From Pseudomonadota bacterium (lineage in GTDB: Bacteria > Pseudomonadota > Alphaproteobacteria > Acetobacterales > Acetobacteraceae): a DNA stretch of 9,466 nt. Below, one piece after another: positions 1 through 5,570 of this stretch. The DNA is taken from contig JAJYAF010000058.1 of assembly GCA_021779655.1 (NCBI GenBank), positions 1 through 9,466 on the forward strand, written 5' to 3'. The position numbers and the translations under genes are program-made. Position 1 is the stretch's first letter. Each line of letters begins with the position of its first letter. The notes beneath the pieces were generated by a model. That model was not told the origin of the DNA and made no database searches. It worked only from the letters and a program-made list of their open reading frames with translations.

Positions 1-819
1 CATGTCCCGCGCATGATAGATCCCGCCTTCCTCCTGCTTGAAGGCGCTCTCATGCTCTTCATCCACGACCACCAGGCCGAGCCCGGGAAACGGCAGAAAC
101 AGCGCGGAGCGCGCGCCCACCACCACCGGCGCCGCCCCGCTTGCAACGGCGCGCCAGGTCTCCCGCCGCACCGCCGGCGTGAGCTCGGAATGCCAAACCG
201 CCGGGGCGGCGCCGAAACGGGCGGCAAAGCGCTCCAGGAACTGCACGGAAAGGGCGATCTCGGGCAGCAGCACCAGCGCCTGCGCGCCGGAGGCAAGACA
301 TTCCGCCACCGCTTCGAGATAGACCTCGGTTTTGCCCGAGCCGGTGACCCCTTCCAGCAGGGTGACCCCGAATTGCCGGCCGCGCACCGCCTGGCGCAGC
401 GCCGCCGCCGCGTTCCGCTGCGCCGCCGAGAGCGGATGGCCGGGATGCGCCGGATCGGCGGCATCGAATACTACCTGCCTGCGCCTCGTTCCGGGGGCGG
501 CCAGCAGGTTGGCCTTCAACCCCAGCGCCAGCACCTCGCCGCGCCGGGCCAGCGTATAGCCGGCCACCCAATCGACAAACCGCCGCAGGGTCTCGGGCAG
601 CGGCGGCAGGTCCAGCACCTCCGCCACCGGTTTCAGCCGCCGCTCGGCCACGGCGGTATCGGGGGGGTCATCCCATACCGCCCCCGCCACCACGCGCGGC
701 CCCAGCGGCACGCGCACCAGCGTGCCGGGCGGCAGAGCCTCGGCCGCCGTGTAGGTGAACGCCGTGTCGAACGGGTAGGGAAGCAAAACCGAAATGCGGA
801 TGGGACTTTCTGCCGCCAT
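1..819 (-). CDS. priA: Primosomal protein N' (replication restart helicase PriA), N-terminal 273 residues
   Basis: PriA is the 3'-5' DNA helicase that recognises stalled forks and reloads the replisome. The frame is open from an ATG at 819 to the left edge, so only residues 1-273 of a protein that usually has about 730 are present. Visible parts are the N-terminal fork-binding region (about 1-110), a linker, then the helicase start with Walker [10 protein letters not shown] (residues 157-165), the LLPEIALS segment (about 184-191), the VGARSALF motif (about 234-241) and the Walker B/DEEH box (253-256). The edge falls just after the Y-H-A-R-D-M motif. The zinc-binding cysteines and helicase lobe 2 lie outside the window. 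The ATG follows only a weak Shine-Dalgarno (GGCAAAG). It sits 44 bp from the divergent transaldolase start, so the two probably share a compact divergent control region. Identification is firm from the ordered motifs. Confidence 0.95.
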   Translation of the reverse strand, partial: MAAESPIRISVLLPYPFDTAFTYTAAEALPPGTLVRVPLGPRVVAGAVWDDPPDTAVAERRLKPVAEVLDLPPLPETLRRFVDWVAGYTLARRGEVLALGLKANLLAAPGTRRRQVVFDAADPAHPGHPLSAAQRNAAAALRQAVRGRQFGVTLLEGVTGSGKTEVYLEAVAECLASGAQALVLLPEIALSVQFLERFAARFGAAPAVWHSELTPAVRRETWRAVASGAAPVVVGARSALFLPFPGLGLVVVDEEHESAFKQEEGGIYHARDM

Positions 820-840
820 GCGCTATGCTTTGCCATGAAC

Positions 841-853
841 CCTGGGAGCCAGG
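841..853. repeat. Inverted repeat CCTGG-GAG-CCAGG in the priA/transaldolase gap
   Basis: A perfect inverted repeat with 5-bp arms and a 3-bp spacer lies between the divergent priA and transaldolase starts. Its right arm overlaps the transaldolase Shine-Dalgarno (AGGAA, 851-855). It could be a small operator, or in the transaldolase mRNA a weak hairpin reducing ribosome access. Arms this short arise by chance in GC-rich DNA, and no regulator-binding motif was recognised. Confidence 0.3.
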
Positions 854-863
854 AATTGCCCGC

Positions 864-1517
864 ATGAAATTCTTTGTCGATACCGCCGAAATCGCCGAAA
901 TCCGCGAACTGGCGGCAACCGGCCTGCTGGACGGCGTGACCACCAACCCCTCGCTCATCGCCAAGTCGGGGCGCCGGTTCACCGAGGTGATCGCCGAGAT
1001 CTGCGATATCGTGCCAGGCCCGGTGAGCGCCGAGGTCGCCGCCACCGAGTACCGGGAAATGCTGCGCGAGGCCGGGGTGCTGCGCGCCATCGCCGGCAAC
1101 GTGGCGATCAAGGTGCCGCTGACGCCCGATGGGCTGCGCGCCTGCCACGCGCTCTCCGGGGAAGGGACGATGGTGAACGTCACCCTCTGCTTCTCCCCGG
1201 CGCAGGCGCTGCTGGCGGCCAAGGCGGGGGCGGCGTTCGTTTCTCCCTTCATCGGCCGGCTGGACGATATCGGCCATGACGGCATGGCGCTGATCGGCGA
1301 TATCGTGAAAATCTACCGCAACTACCCGGCGCTAAAGACCGAAGTGCTGGCCGCCTCGATCCGGCACCCCATTCACCTGATCGAGGCGGCGAAGCTCGGC
1401 GCCCATGTGGCGACCATTCCGCCCGGCGTGATCCGCCAGCTCTACAGCCACCCGCTGACGGATAAGGGCCTGGCGGCGTTCCTGGCGGACTGGGCGCGCA
1501 CCGGGCAGAGCATCTGA
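864..1517 (+). CDS. tal: Small transaldolase (fructose-6-phosphate aldolase/TalC family)
   Basis: This 217-residue TIM-barrel enzyme belongs to the small transaldolase/FSA family, whose members usually have 210-220 residues. It transfers dihydroxyacetone units in the non-oxidative pentose phosphate pathway. Motifs seen are [10 protein letters not shown] (23-32), the Schiff-base lysine K83 in [20 protein letters not shown] (125-137) and LAASIRHP (162-169). Where E. coli FsaA has Gln59 and Tyr131, this protein has E57 (in SAEVA) and F129 (in SPFIG). Those residues are typical of true transaldolases, so I infer transaldolase rather than FSA activity. The ATG at 864 was chosen over an upstream in-frame ATG at 825 because the family begins M-K-F-F-V-D-T and AGGAA lies 8 nt before it. 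The upstream start would overlap the priA control region. xerC follows after 17 bp, so the two are probably cotranscribed. Databases often label such genes fsa. Confidence 0.93.
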   Translation: MKFFVDTAEIAEIRELAATGLLDGVTTNPSLIAKSGRRFTEVIAEICDIVPGPVSAEVAATEYREMLREAGVLRAIAGNVAIKVPLTPDGLRACHALSGEGTMVNVTLCFSPAQALLAAKAGAAFVSPFIGRLDDIGHDGMALIGDIVKIYRNYPALKTEVLAASIRHPIHLIEAAKLGAHVATIPPGVIRQLYSHPLTDKGLAAFLADWARTGQSI

Positions 1518-1534
1518 ACGCCCGGATATCGAAA

Positions 1535-2476
1535 ATGCCCGAGGAGGACCGGCAGGCGATGGCGGAGACGGCCGAATCCCTCCGGCAAGCCTTCCTTCTG
1601 CACCTTGCGACGCAACGCCGCGCCGCGCCGCTCACGGTTGCGACCTATGGCCGCGACCTCGCCGGGTTTCTCGGCTTCCTCACCCGCTATATGGGCGAGG
1701 AGCCGAAGGGCGGGACACTGAAAGACCTCCAGCTCACCGAGCTTCGCGCCTGGCTGGCGGAAGAGGCGCGGCAGGGGGCGGGCAACGCGACACGGGCGAA
1801 AAAGCTTGCCGCGCTCAGCAGTTTTTTCAGCTATCTGCGCAAATTCCGCGGGCTCGATAACAGTGCGATCGCGCTGCTGCGCCGCCCACGCGCGAAAAAG
1901 CCCTTGCCCCGGGCGCTGACCCCGGAGGACGCCATGAAAATCGCCGACGGAATCGGCGGGCTGAACGATACCGCCGCAACCAGAGCGCGCGATACGGCGC
2001 TGATGTCGCTGCTCTACGGGGCGGGACTGCGCATCAACGAGGCTCTGTCGTTGAACATCCGGGACATTCCGCGCGCGGATACCGCATTGCGGGTCACCGG
2101 CAAGGGCGGCAAGCAACGGATCGTTCCGCTGCTTGCCGCCGTCCGCGCGGCGCTGGAGCTGTGGCTGCGCTACCACCCGAACGCGGCGCCGGATGCGCCG
2201 GTTTTTCCGGGCGTGCGCGGCAAGCGGCTGAATGCCGGCGTGGCCCAGAGAGCCCTGCGCGATTTCCGCCGCCTGAACGGCCTGCCGGAACATGCGACAC
2301 CGCACGCGCTGCGCCATTCCTTCGCCACGCACCTGCTGGCCAACGGCGCCGACCTGCGCGCGATCCAGGAACTGCTGGGCCATGCCAGCCTTTCCACCAC
2401 GCAGCGCTATACGGCGCTGGACACCGCCCGGCTGATGGAAGTCTGGCGCCAGGCGCATCCACGCGCCGGCGGCTGA
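1535..2476 (+). CDS. xerC: Tyrosine recombinase XerC
   Basis: The 313-residue protein has the full Xer architecture: an N-terminal SAM-like core-binding domain (about 15-105) and a C-terminal catalytic domain (about 125-305). XerC acts with XerD at dif sites to resolve chromosome dimers during division. All catalytic residues are visible: R166 in GLRINEAL, K190 in TGKGGKQR, H257 and R260 in HALRHSFATH, H283 in LLGHASL and nucleophile Y292 in TQRYTALD. Length fits XerC (about 300) with no extension or truncation. XerC rather than XerD is judged from overall similarity and the transaldolase/priA neighbourhood, so that choice is less certain than the family. The start is ambiguous. The ATG at 1535 has a poor ribosome site, while the ATG at 1559 lies 11 nt after GAGGAGG (1541-1547) and would give 305 residues. 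The gene ends convergently with gmk, with no clear terminator of its own. Confidence 0.93.
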   Translation: MPEEDRQAMAETAESLRQAFLLHLATQRRAAPLTVATYGRDLAGFLGFLTRYMGEEPKGGTLKDLQLTELRAWLAEEARQGAGNATRAKKLAALSSFFSYLRKFRGLDNSAIALLRRPRAKKPLPRALTPEDAMKIADGIGGLNDTAATRARDTALMSLLYGAGLRINEALSLNIRDIPRADTALRVTGKGGKQRIVPLLAAVRAALELWLRYHPNAAPDAPVFPGVRGKRLNAGVAQRALRDFRRLNGLPEHATPHALRHSFATHLLANGADLRAIQELLGHASLSTTQRYTALDTARLMEVWRQAHPRAGG

Positions 2477-2494
2477 GCGCTTTCGGGCAGTGCC

Positions 2495-2508
2495 GCTCCA
2501 CGTGGAGC
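2495..2508. repeat. Perfect 14-bp palindrome GCTCCACGTGGAGC
   Basis: A perfect palindrome lies 18 bp after the xerC stop. As RNA it can form a 5-bp GC-rich stem (GCTCC/GGAGC) with an ACGT loop, and flanking AGTG/TACT could extend it past a 2-nt mismatch. No T-run follows on either strand, so it is not a canonical intrinsic terminator. As DNA it could be a dimeric-protein operator with a CACGTG core. It lies upstream of the ribosome-site/mini-ORF element. Confidence 0.6.
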
Positions 2509-2518
2509 ATTACTAACC

Positions 2519-2559
2519 AGGAGTTATAAATGCGGCGACGCACGCGGCCGCGGCGGTGA
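2519..2559 (+). other. Ribosome-binding site plus 9-codon ORF (MRRRTRPRR) between xerC and gmk
   Basis: AGGAG (2519-2523) lies 6 nt before an ATG at 2530, a textbook initiation signal in an unusually AT-rich patch (GTTATAAATG). The frame reads M-R-R-R-T-R-P-R-R and stops at TGA 2557-2559. The first codons also form a TGCG-GCGA-CGCA hairpin (2531-2542) with a GNRA-type loop, and a CGCGGCCGCG palindrome follows (2543-2552). The downstream gene, gmk, runs the other way, so a classical leader-peptide role has no obvious target. Alternatives are the 5' remnant of a decayed gene, a small structured RNA, a dispersed repeat carrying its own start site, or chance. TATAAA at 2525-2530 could also be a -10 box, but no good -35 pairs with it. 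I do not recognise the peptide. Confidence 0.3.
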
Positions 2560-2573
2560 TTTCGTTGCCAGTT

Positions 2574-2606
2574 AAAACTCAGCCCCGGCGATGGCTGGCC
2601 AGCCGG
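2574..2606 (-). terminator. Candidate intrinsic terminator at the gmk 3' end
   Basis: Read on the minus strand, CCGGC-TGG, loop CCAG, CCA, a 2-nt TC bulge and GCCGG form an 8-bp GC-rich stem (2606-2585). It is followed by GGCTGAG and TTTT (2577-2574). The stop codon lies between stem and T-run. An alternative stem CAGCC/GGCTG sits closer to the T-run. Only four Ts and a 7-nt gap make this a weak candidate, and the hairpin overlaps coding sequence. Confidence 0.28.
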
Positions 2607-3187
2607 CTGGCCCGCAGGATCGCCCGCAGATCGTCCAGCGCGACCGTGAAATCGATATTGTCCACCAGATAATCGAATTCATGCGCGTGCGACATCTCCG
2701 CCTCCGCATGCGCCATCCGGCGCTTGATCTGTTCCGGTGTGTCGCCCCGTCCCTCAAGGCGCATCACCAGAGCCTTAAGCGATGGCGGCCGGATGAACAC
2801 GCCCACCACATCTCGCGGCATCGCCGCGCGCAACTGCCGATAGCCCTGCCAATCGATGTCGAAGAGCATGTCCTTGCCCTCCTGCAGCCGCGCCAGGACC
2901 GGAGCGCGGGGCGTGCCGTAGCTGCGGCCGAAGACGATGGCATGTTCCAGAAGCGCGCCCGCCCGCAGCATTTCGTCGAACCTGCCCTGATCCACGAAGT
3001 AATAGTGCCGCCCTTCGATTTCGCCCATGCGCGGCGCCCGCGTGGTGACGCTCACAGAAAGCGCGAGTTCCGGGTCCTCCGCCACAAGCGCGCGGCTCAG
3101 CGAGGTCTTGCCGGCGCCCGAGGGCGCGGCCAGCACCAGGCATAGCCCGCGGCGCCCGCCCGGATCATTCACTTCCGGGTCATTCAA
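2579..3187 (-). CDS. gmk: Guanylate kinase
   Basis: Gmk phosphorylates GMP to GDP with ATP in cytosolic purine nucleotide synthesis. The 202-residue product matches the usual 200-210. Visible motifs are the P-loop APSGAGKT (21-28), the GMP-binding run VTTRAPRMGEIEGRHYYF (47-64), LLEHAIVFGRSYGTP (79-93), DIDWQGYRQL (110-119) and the lid segment EGRGDTPEQIKRR (145-157). The start is a TTG at 3187 that overlaps the yicC stop by 8 nt, with an AGGCGGG-like site upstream. The ATG at 3183 is out of frame and hits a stop within a few codons. A GTG at 3172 is the next in-frame choice and would shorten the protein by five residues without touching a motif. yicC-gmk pairing is common in proteobacteria, and the overlap suggests translational coupling. 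The gene ends in GC-rich palindromes facing xerC. Confidence 0.95.
   Translation of the reverse strand: MNDPEVNDPGGRRGLCLVLAAPSGAGKTSLSRALVAEDPELALSVSVTTRAPRMGEIEGRHYYFVDQGRFDEMLRAGALLEHAIVFGRSYGTPRAPVLARLQEGKDMLFDIDWQGYRQLRAAMPRDVVGVFIRPPSLKALVMRLEGRGDTPEQIKRRMAHAEAEMSHAHEFDYLVDNIDFTVALDDLRAILRASRLASHRRG
2597..2612. repeat. 16-bp palindrome GGCCAGCCGGCTGGCC within the gmk 3' end
   Basis: A perfect 16-bp palindrome overlaps a second palindrome, GGCTGGCCAGCC (2593-2604), inside the last codons of gmk (residues around S-R-L-A-S). In the gmk transcript it can fold into a strong hairpin and may contribute to termination or 3'-end protection. It is partly explained by high GC and Ala/Ser/Leu codons, so significance is moderate. 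Confidence 0.5.
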
Positions 3188-4121
3188 TATTGCCCGCCTG
3201 CTCGCGCAACCGGTCGATCGCCGCTTTCAGCTTGAGCCCGATGGCGGTAAGCGCCAGCGACGCGGATTTGCTGCACAGCGTGTTGGCCTCGCGGTTGAAT
3301 TCCTGCACCAGGAAATCGAATTTCCGGCCGACGCCCGAAGCCTCCGCCAGCAGGGCGCGGGCCGCCTCGCCATGCACGGCAAGGCGGTCCAGTTCCTCAC
3401 GCACATCGGACCGGGTGGCGAGCAGCGCGACTTCCTGGGCAATGCGTTCTTCCGGCAGGCCCGGCGCGGCGTTCAGGAGGTCGGCCAGCTGCTGCATCAT
3501 CCGGGCCTTATGCAAGGCAGGCTCCCCGGCCGCCGCCTCCGCCGCCTCGGCCAGCAGGGCCTGGATCTCATCGAGCAGCGCGCGGACGATTTCGCCCAGC
3601 CGCGCCCCTTCCGCCGCGCGCGCGGCCTGCAAGCCCGCCAGCGCCTGCCGGTAACCGGCGCTGACGGCCCGGTGCAGCGCCGCCTTCACCGCCTCATCCT
3701 CCTCCGGCGCGCCGGCGCGCATCACGCCCGGCAGTGCCAGCAGCAATTCCGCCCTGGGTGGCAACGCGCCGGGAATATCGTCGGCCAGCGCGATGGCTAT
3801 CGTCTTGGCCTGCTCCAGCGCCGCCATGTCCACAATCACGCCGCTGCCCGCTTCCCGCTTCAGGCTGAGCGTGCCCGAGACATTGCCGCGCTTGAGCGCC
3901 CGCGCCGTGAGTTCCCGCAAAGCCGGCTCCAGCAAGTCGAGCCCCGGCGGCAGCCGCAGCTTCAGATCGAGCCCCCGCCCGTTGACGCTGCGCAACTCCC
4001 ACACCCAGGCAATGGCGCCAGCCCCATCCGGCGCTTCGCCCGCCACCTCGCCTTGCGCCCGGGCGAAACCGGTCATCGAGGCGAGAGCAGACCGTTCCGC
4101 GTAATTATCCATATTATCCAT
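3180..4121 (-). CDS. yicC: YicC/YloC family endoribonuclease
   Basis: The 313-residue product carries both hallmark ends of the YicC/YloC family. At the N-terminus these are SMTGFARAQG (15-24) and ELRSVNGRGLDLKLRLP (42-58). At the C-terminus are EVALLATRSDVREELDRL (230-247) and GRKFDFLVQEFNREANT (265-281), followed by CSKSASLALTAIGLKLKAAI and the terminal REQ-NIE. Family members are cytosolic metal-dependent RNases implicated in mRNA and sRNA turnover and stationary-phase fitness. The middle (about 140-230) is Ala/Glu-rich and probably helical. The start is uncertain. In-frame ATGs occur at 4157, 4121, 4112 and 4076. I chose 4121 because 4157 abuts the divergent SDR start, while 4076 begins directly at M-T-G-F without a ribosome site. 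The 4121 and 4112 ATGs lie in a tandem 9-bp duplication. The stop overlaps the gmk start. Confidence 0.93.
   Translation of the reverse strand: MDNMDNYAERSALASMTGFARAQGEVAGEAPDGAGAIAWVWELRSVNGRGLDLKLRLPPGLDLLEPALRELTARALKRGNVSGTLSLKREAGSGVIVDMAALEQAKTIAIALADDIPGALPPRAELLLALPGVMRAGAPEEDEAVKAALHRAVSAGYRQALAGLQAARAAEGARLGEIVRALLDEIQALLAEAAEAAAGEPALHKARMMQQLADLLNAAPGLPEERIAQEVALLATRSDVREELDRLAVHGEAARALLAEASGVGRKFDFLVQEFNREANTLCSKSASLALTAIGLKLKAAIDRLREQAGNIE
4104..4121 (-). repeat. Tandem 9-bp duplication ATGGATAAT at the yicC start
   Basis: On the minus strand ATGGATAAT occurs twice back to back, encoding M-D-N-M-D-N and giving two in-frame start codons 9 nt apart. Each copy contains GATAAT, one mismatch from a -10 box. 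If 4118-4113 is a promoter -10 element, the true yicC start could be the ATG at 4076. The paired -35 candidate (CGGACT) is poor. Confidence 0.5.
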
Positions 4122-4157
4122 GCATGGCACATAGCAGTCCGCCGGCAGGCTGCCCAT

Positions 4158-4952
4158 ATGCCTGCCGTGGAACAGCGCTATTCGAACATCGCGATCACCG
4201 GCGCCTCAAGCGGCCTGGGGCGCGCCCTGGCCATCGCCCATGCCCATCCCGGCGTCAGCCTGCATCTCAGCGCCCGCAATGCCGAGCGGCTCACAGGCGT
4301 TGCCGCCACCTGCCGCAGCCTCGGCGCGCAGGTGAGCGAGACGCTGGCCGACGTGACCCAGCCGGAGCCGATGCGCGCCTGGATCGGAAGCCTTAAACGA
4401 ATCGACCTCATGATCGCCAATGCCGGTATTTCCGGCGGGCCTGGCTTCGGCCACTCGGAGACGCCCGATCAGGTCGCGATGATTTTCGCGACCAACGTGG
4501 CCGGCGTGTTCAACACCGTGCTGCCCGCCATCGCCGCGATGGAACGGCAGGATCCGGGGCCGGACGGTGAACGCGGGCGGATCGCCATCATCGGCTCCAT
4601 TGCCGGGCTGATCGCCCTGCCCGCCACGCCGGCCTATTCGGCGGCGAAGGCGGCGCTGGATTTCTGGGCGCGCGGCGCTGGCCCTGGCCTTGCGAAAATG
4701 GGCATCGGGCTGACGCTCGTGCGCCCCGGCTTCATCCGCACGCCCATGACCGCCGGCAACCCCTACCCCATGCCGGGGCTGATGGACGCCGACCGGGCGG
4801 CGGCGATCATCCGCGCCGGGCTTGCCGCCCGCCATGCCACCATCACCTTTCCCTATTGGTTCGGCCTGCTTGCCCGTATCGGCGATATGGTCCCGAAATC
4901 GCTGTTCGATAAATTCCCCCGCAAACCCGCCCGCGCCCGAACTCCTTCGTGA
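4158..4952 (+). CDS. Short-chain dehydrogenase/reductase (classical SDR)
   Basis: A 264-residue NAD(P)-dependent oxidoreductase with the classical SDR fold and usual length. Seen are the nucleotide-binding TGASSGLG (14-21), NAG (88-90), N113 in ATNVAG, catalytic S147 in GSIAG and the YSAAK motif (Y160, K164), followed by RPGFIRTPM (189-197). R40 after the second strand (LSAR) favours NADP over NAD. The C-terminal stretch FPYWFGLLARIGDMVP (231-246) is hydrophobic and may form a membrane-facing or dimer surface; the last 14 residues are basic and proline-rich. The substrate cannot be named. The ATG at 4158 lies back to back with a yicC-strand ATG (CATATG), and an AGG 8 nt upstream fits a ribosome site. 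The frame is open far upstream (to 3027), but that part is antisense to yicC and gmk. The gene stands alone on this strand and converges on the lipoprotein gene with 21 bp between stops. Confidence 0.9.
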   Translation: MPAVEQRYSNIAITGASSGLGRALAIAHAHPGVSLHLSARNAERLTGVAATCRSLGAQVSETLADVTQPEPMRAWIGSLKRIDLMIANAGISGGPGFGHSETPDQVAMIFATNVAGVFNTVLPAIAAMERQDPGPDGERGRIAIIGSIAGLIALPATPAYSAAKAALDFWARGAGPGLAKMGIGLTLVRPGFIRTPMTAGNPYPMPGLMDADRAAAIIRAGLAARHATITFPYWFGLLARIGDMVPKSLFDKFPRKPARARTPS

Positions 4953-4973
4953 AATTTCTTTCCCGGAATTCCC

Positions 4974-5570
4974 TCAGGCGAAACCGGAGATGAACGCCAC
5001 GGCCTGGGCCATGGCATTGGCCAGCGCGGCAGCCTGCGCGGCAGCCGCGGCCGCATAACCGGAGCCCGAGAGCGGCGCCGTGCCGGTAATGCGCCGCTGG
5101 GCCAGCGGCCGGGTATTGCCACGCACATTCCGGATCACGAGCAAGGTCATGACCGCGATGGCCCGCCCGTGCGCCGGATCGTCCAAAAGCTCTGTAAGCG
5201 CGCCCTCCACGATGAGATCGGGGCTGAGCCGGCTGCCGGGCGAGACGACGGCGCTGAAGGCGCCGCTCGCGGTCAGCCAGTTCTGCAGCACGCCGCTCGC
5301 CGCCTGCGCCGGAACGGCGGCCCACTGGTTGTAATAGCTCAGCGTCAGGCTGCCGTCGGCATTCAGCGTCTGGATCGCCTGGGTGTCCATGCCGGGTCCG
5401 GCGGCCAGCGCGCGCACCAGCACCACCTTGCCGGTTTCGTTCGCGGGACGGGCCTGCGGCGGCTGCGGGTCGAGCGGCCAGGAGACACGCGGAATGTATT
5501 TCTGCTTCGGCAGGACGGATGCGCAGCCCGCCAGAAGCAGCGGCCACGCCAGAACGGCGCGACGGTTCAT
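4974..5570 (-). CDS. ABC-type transport auxiliary lipoprotein (PqiC/LinN-like)
   Basis: This 198-residue lipoprotein starts with a short signal: basic M-N-R-R, a hydrophobic core and the lipobox LLAGC with lipidated C16. Residues at +2/+3 are Ala-Ser, with no Asp sorting signal, so outer-membrane placement is likely. The mature part has the conserved YYNQWAAVPAQ segment (79-89), a central VSPGSRLSPDLIVEG strand region (109-123) and an Ala-rich C-terminal helix (172-192). This pattern fits the auxiliary lipoproteins (PF03886-type) found beside MCE transporters, for example PqiC and LinN. It probably anchors the MlaD-type protein to the outer membrane. The start codon overlaps the mlaD stop by 4 nt (ATGA) and the ribosome site is weak, so translation is likely coupled to mlaD. 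It is the last gene of the cluster. No clear terminator lies in the 21 bp before the SDR stop. Confidence 0.85.
   Translation of the reverse strand: MNRRAVLAWPLLLAGCASVLPKQKYIPRVSWPLDPQPPQARPANETGKVVLVRALAAGPGMDTQAIQTLNADGSLTLSYYNQWAAVPAQAASGVLQNWLTASGAFSAVVSPGSRLSPDLIVEGALTELLDDPAHGRAIAVMTLLVIRNVRGNTRPLAQRRITGTAPLSGSGYAAAAAAQAAALANAMAQAVAFISGFA

Noticed and set aside
13..867. Plus-strand 284-residue frame over priA
   Set aside because: It is low-complexity and Arg/His/Gln-rich, with no domain, and lies opposite a motif-complete PriA frame.
1442..2458. Minus-strand 338-residue frame opposite xerC
   Set aside because: It is a shadow of a gene with all tyrosine recombinase catalytic residues, and it has no plausible ribosome site or domain.
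1535..2476. XerC as a sign of an integrative element or integron
   Set aside because: Length, motifs and housekeeping neighbours fit chromosomal XerC. No att-like repeats, cassette genes or phage genes are nearby.
2495..2508. The palindrome as a rho-independent terminator for xerC
   Set aside because: The hairpin is followed by ATTACTAACC on the plus strand and by GGCACTGCCC on the minus strand, with no T-run.
3027..4157. Plus-strand open frame running into the SDR gene, giving a 641-residue apparent protein
   Set aside because: It is antisense to yicC and the gmk 5' end, has the Arg/Gln/His-rich composition of GC-rich shadow frames, and the SDR fold is complete from the ATG at 4158.
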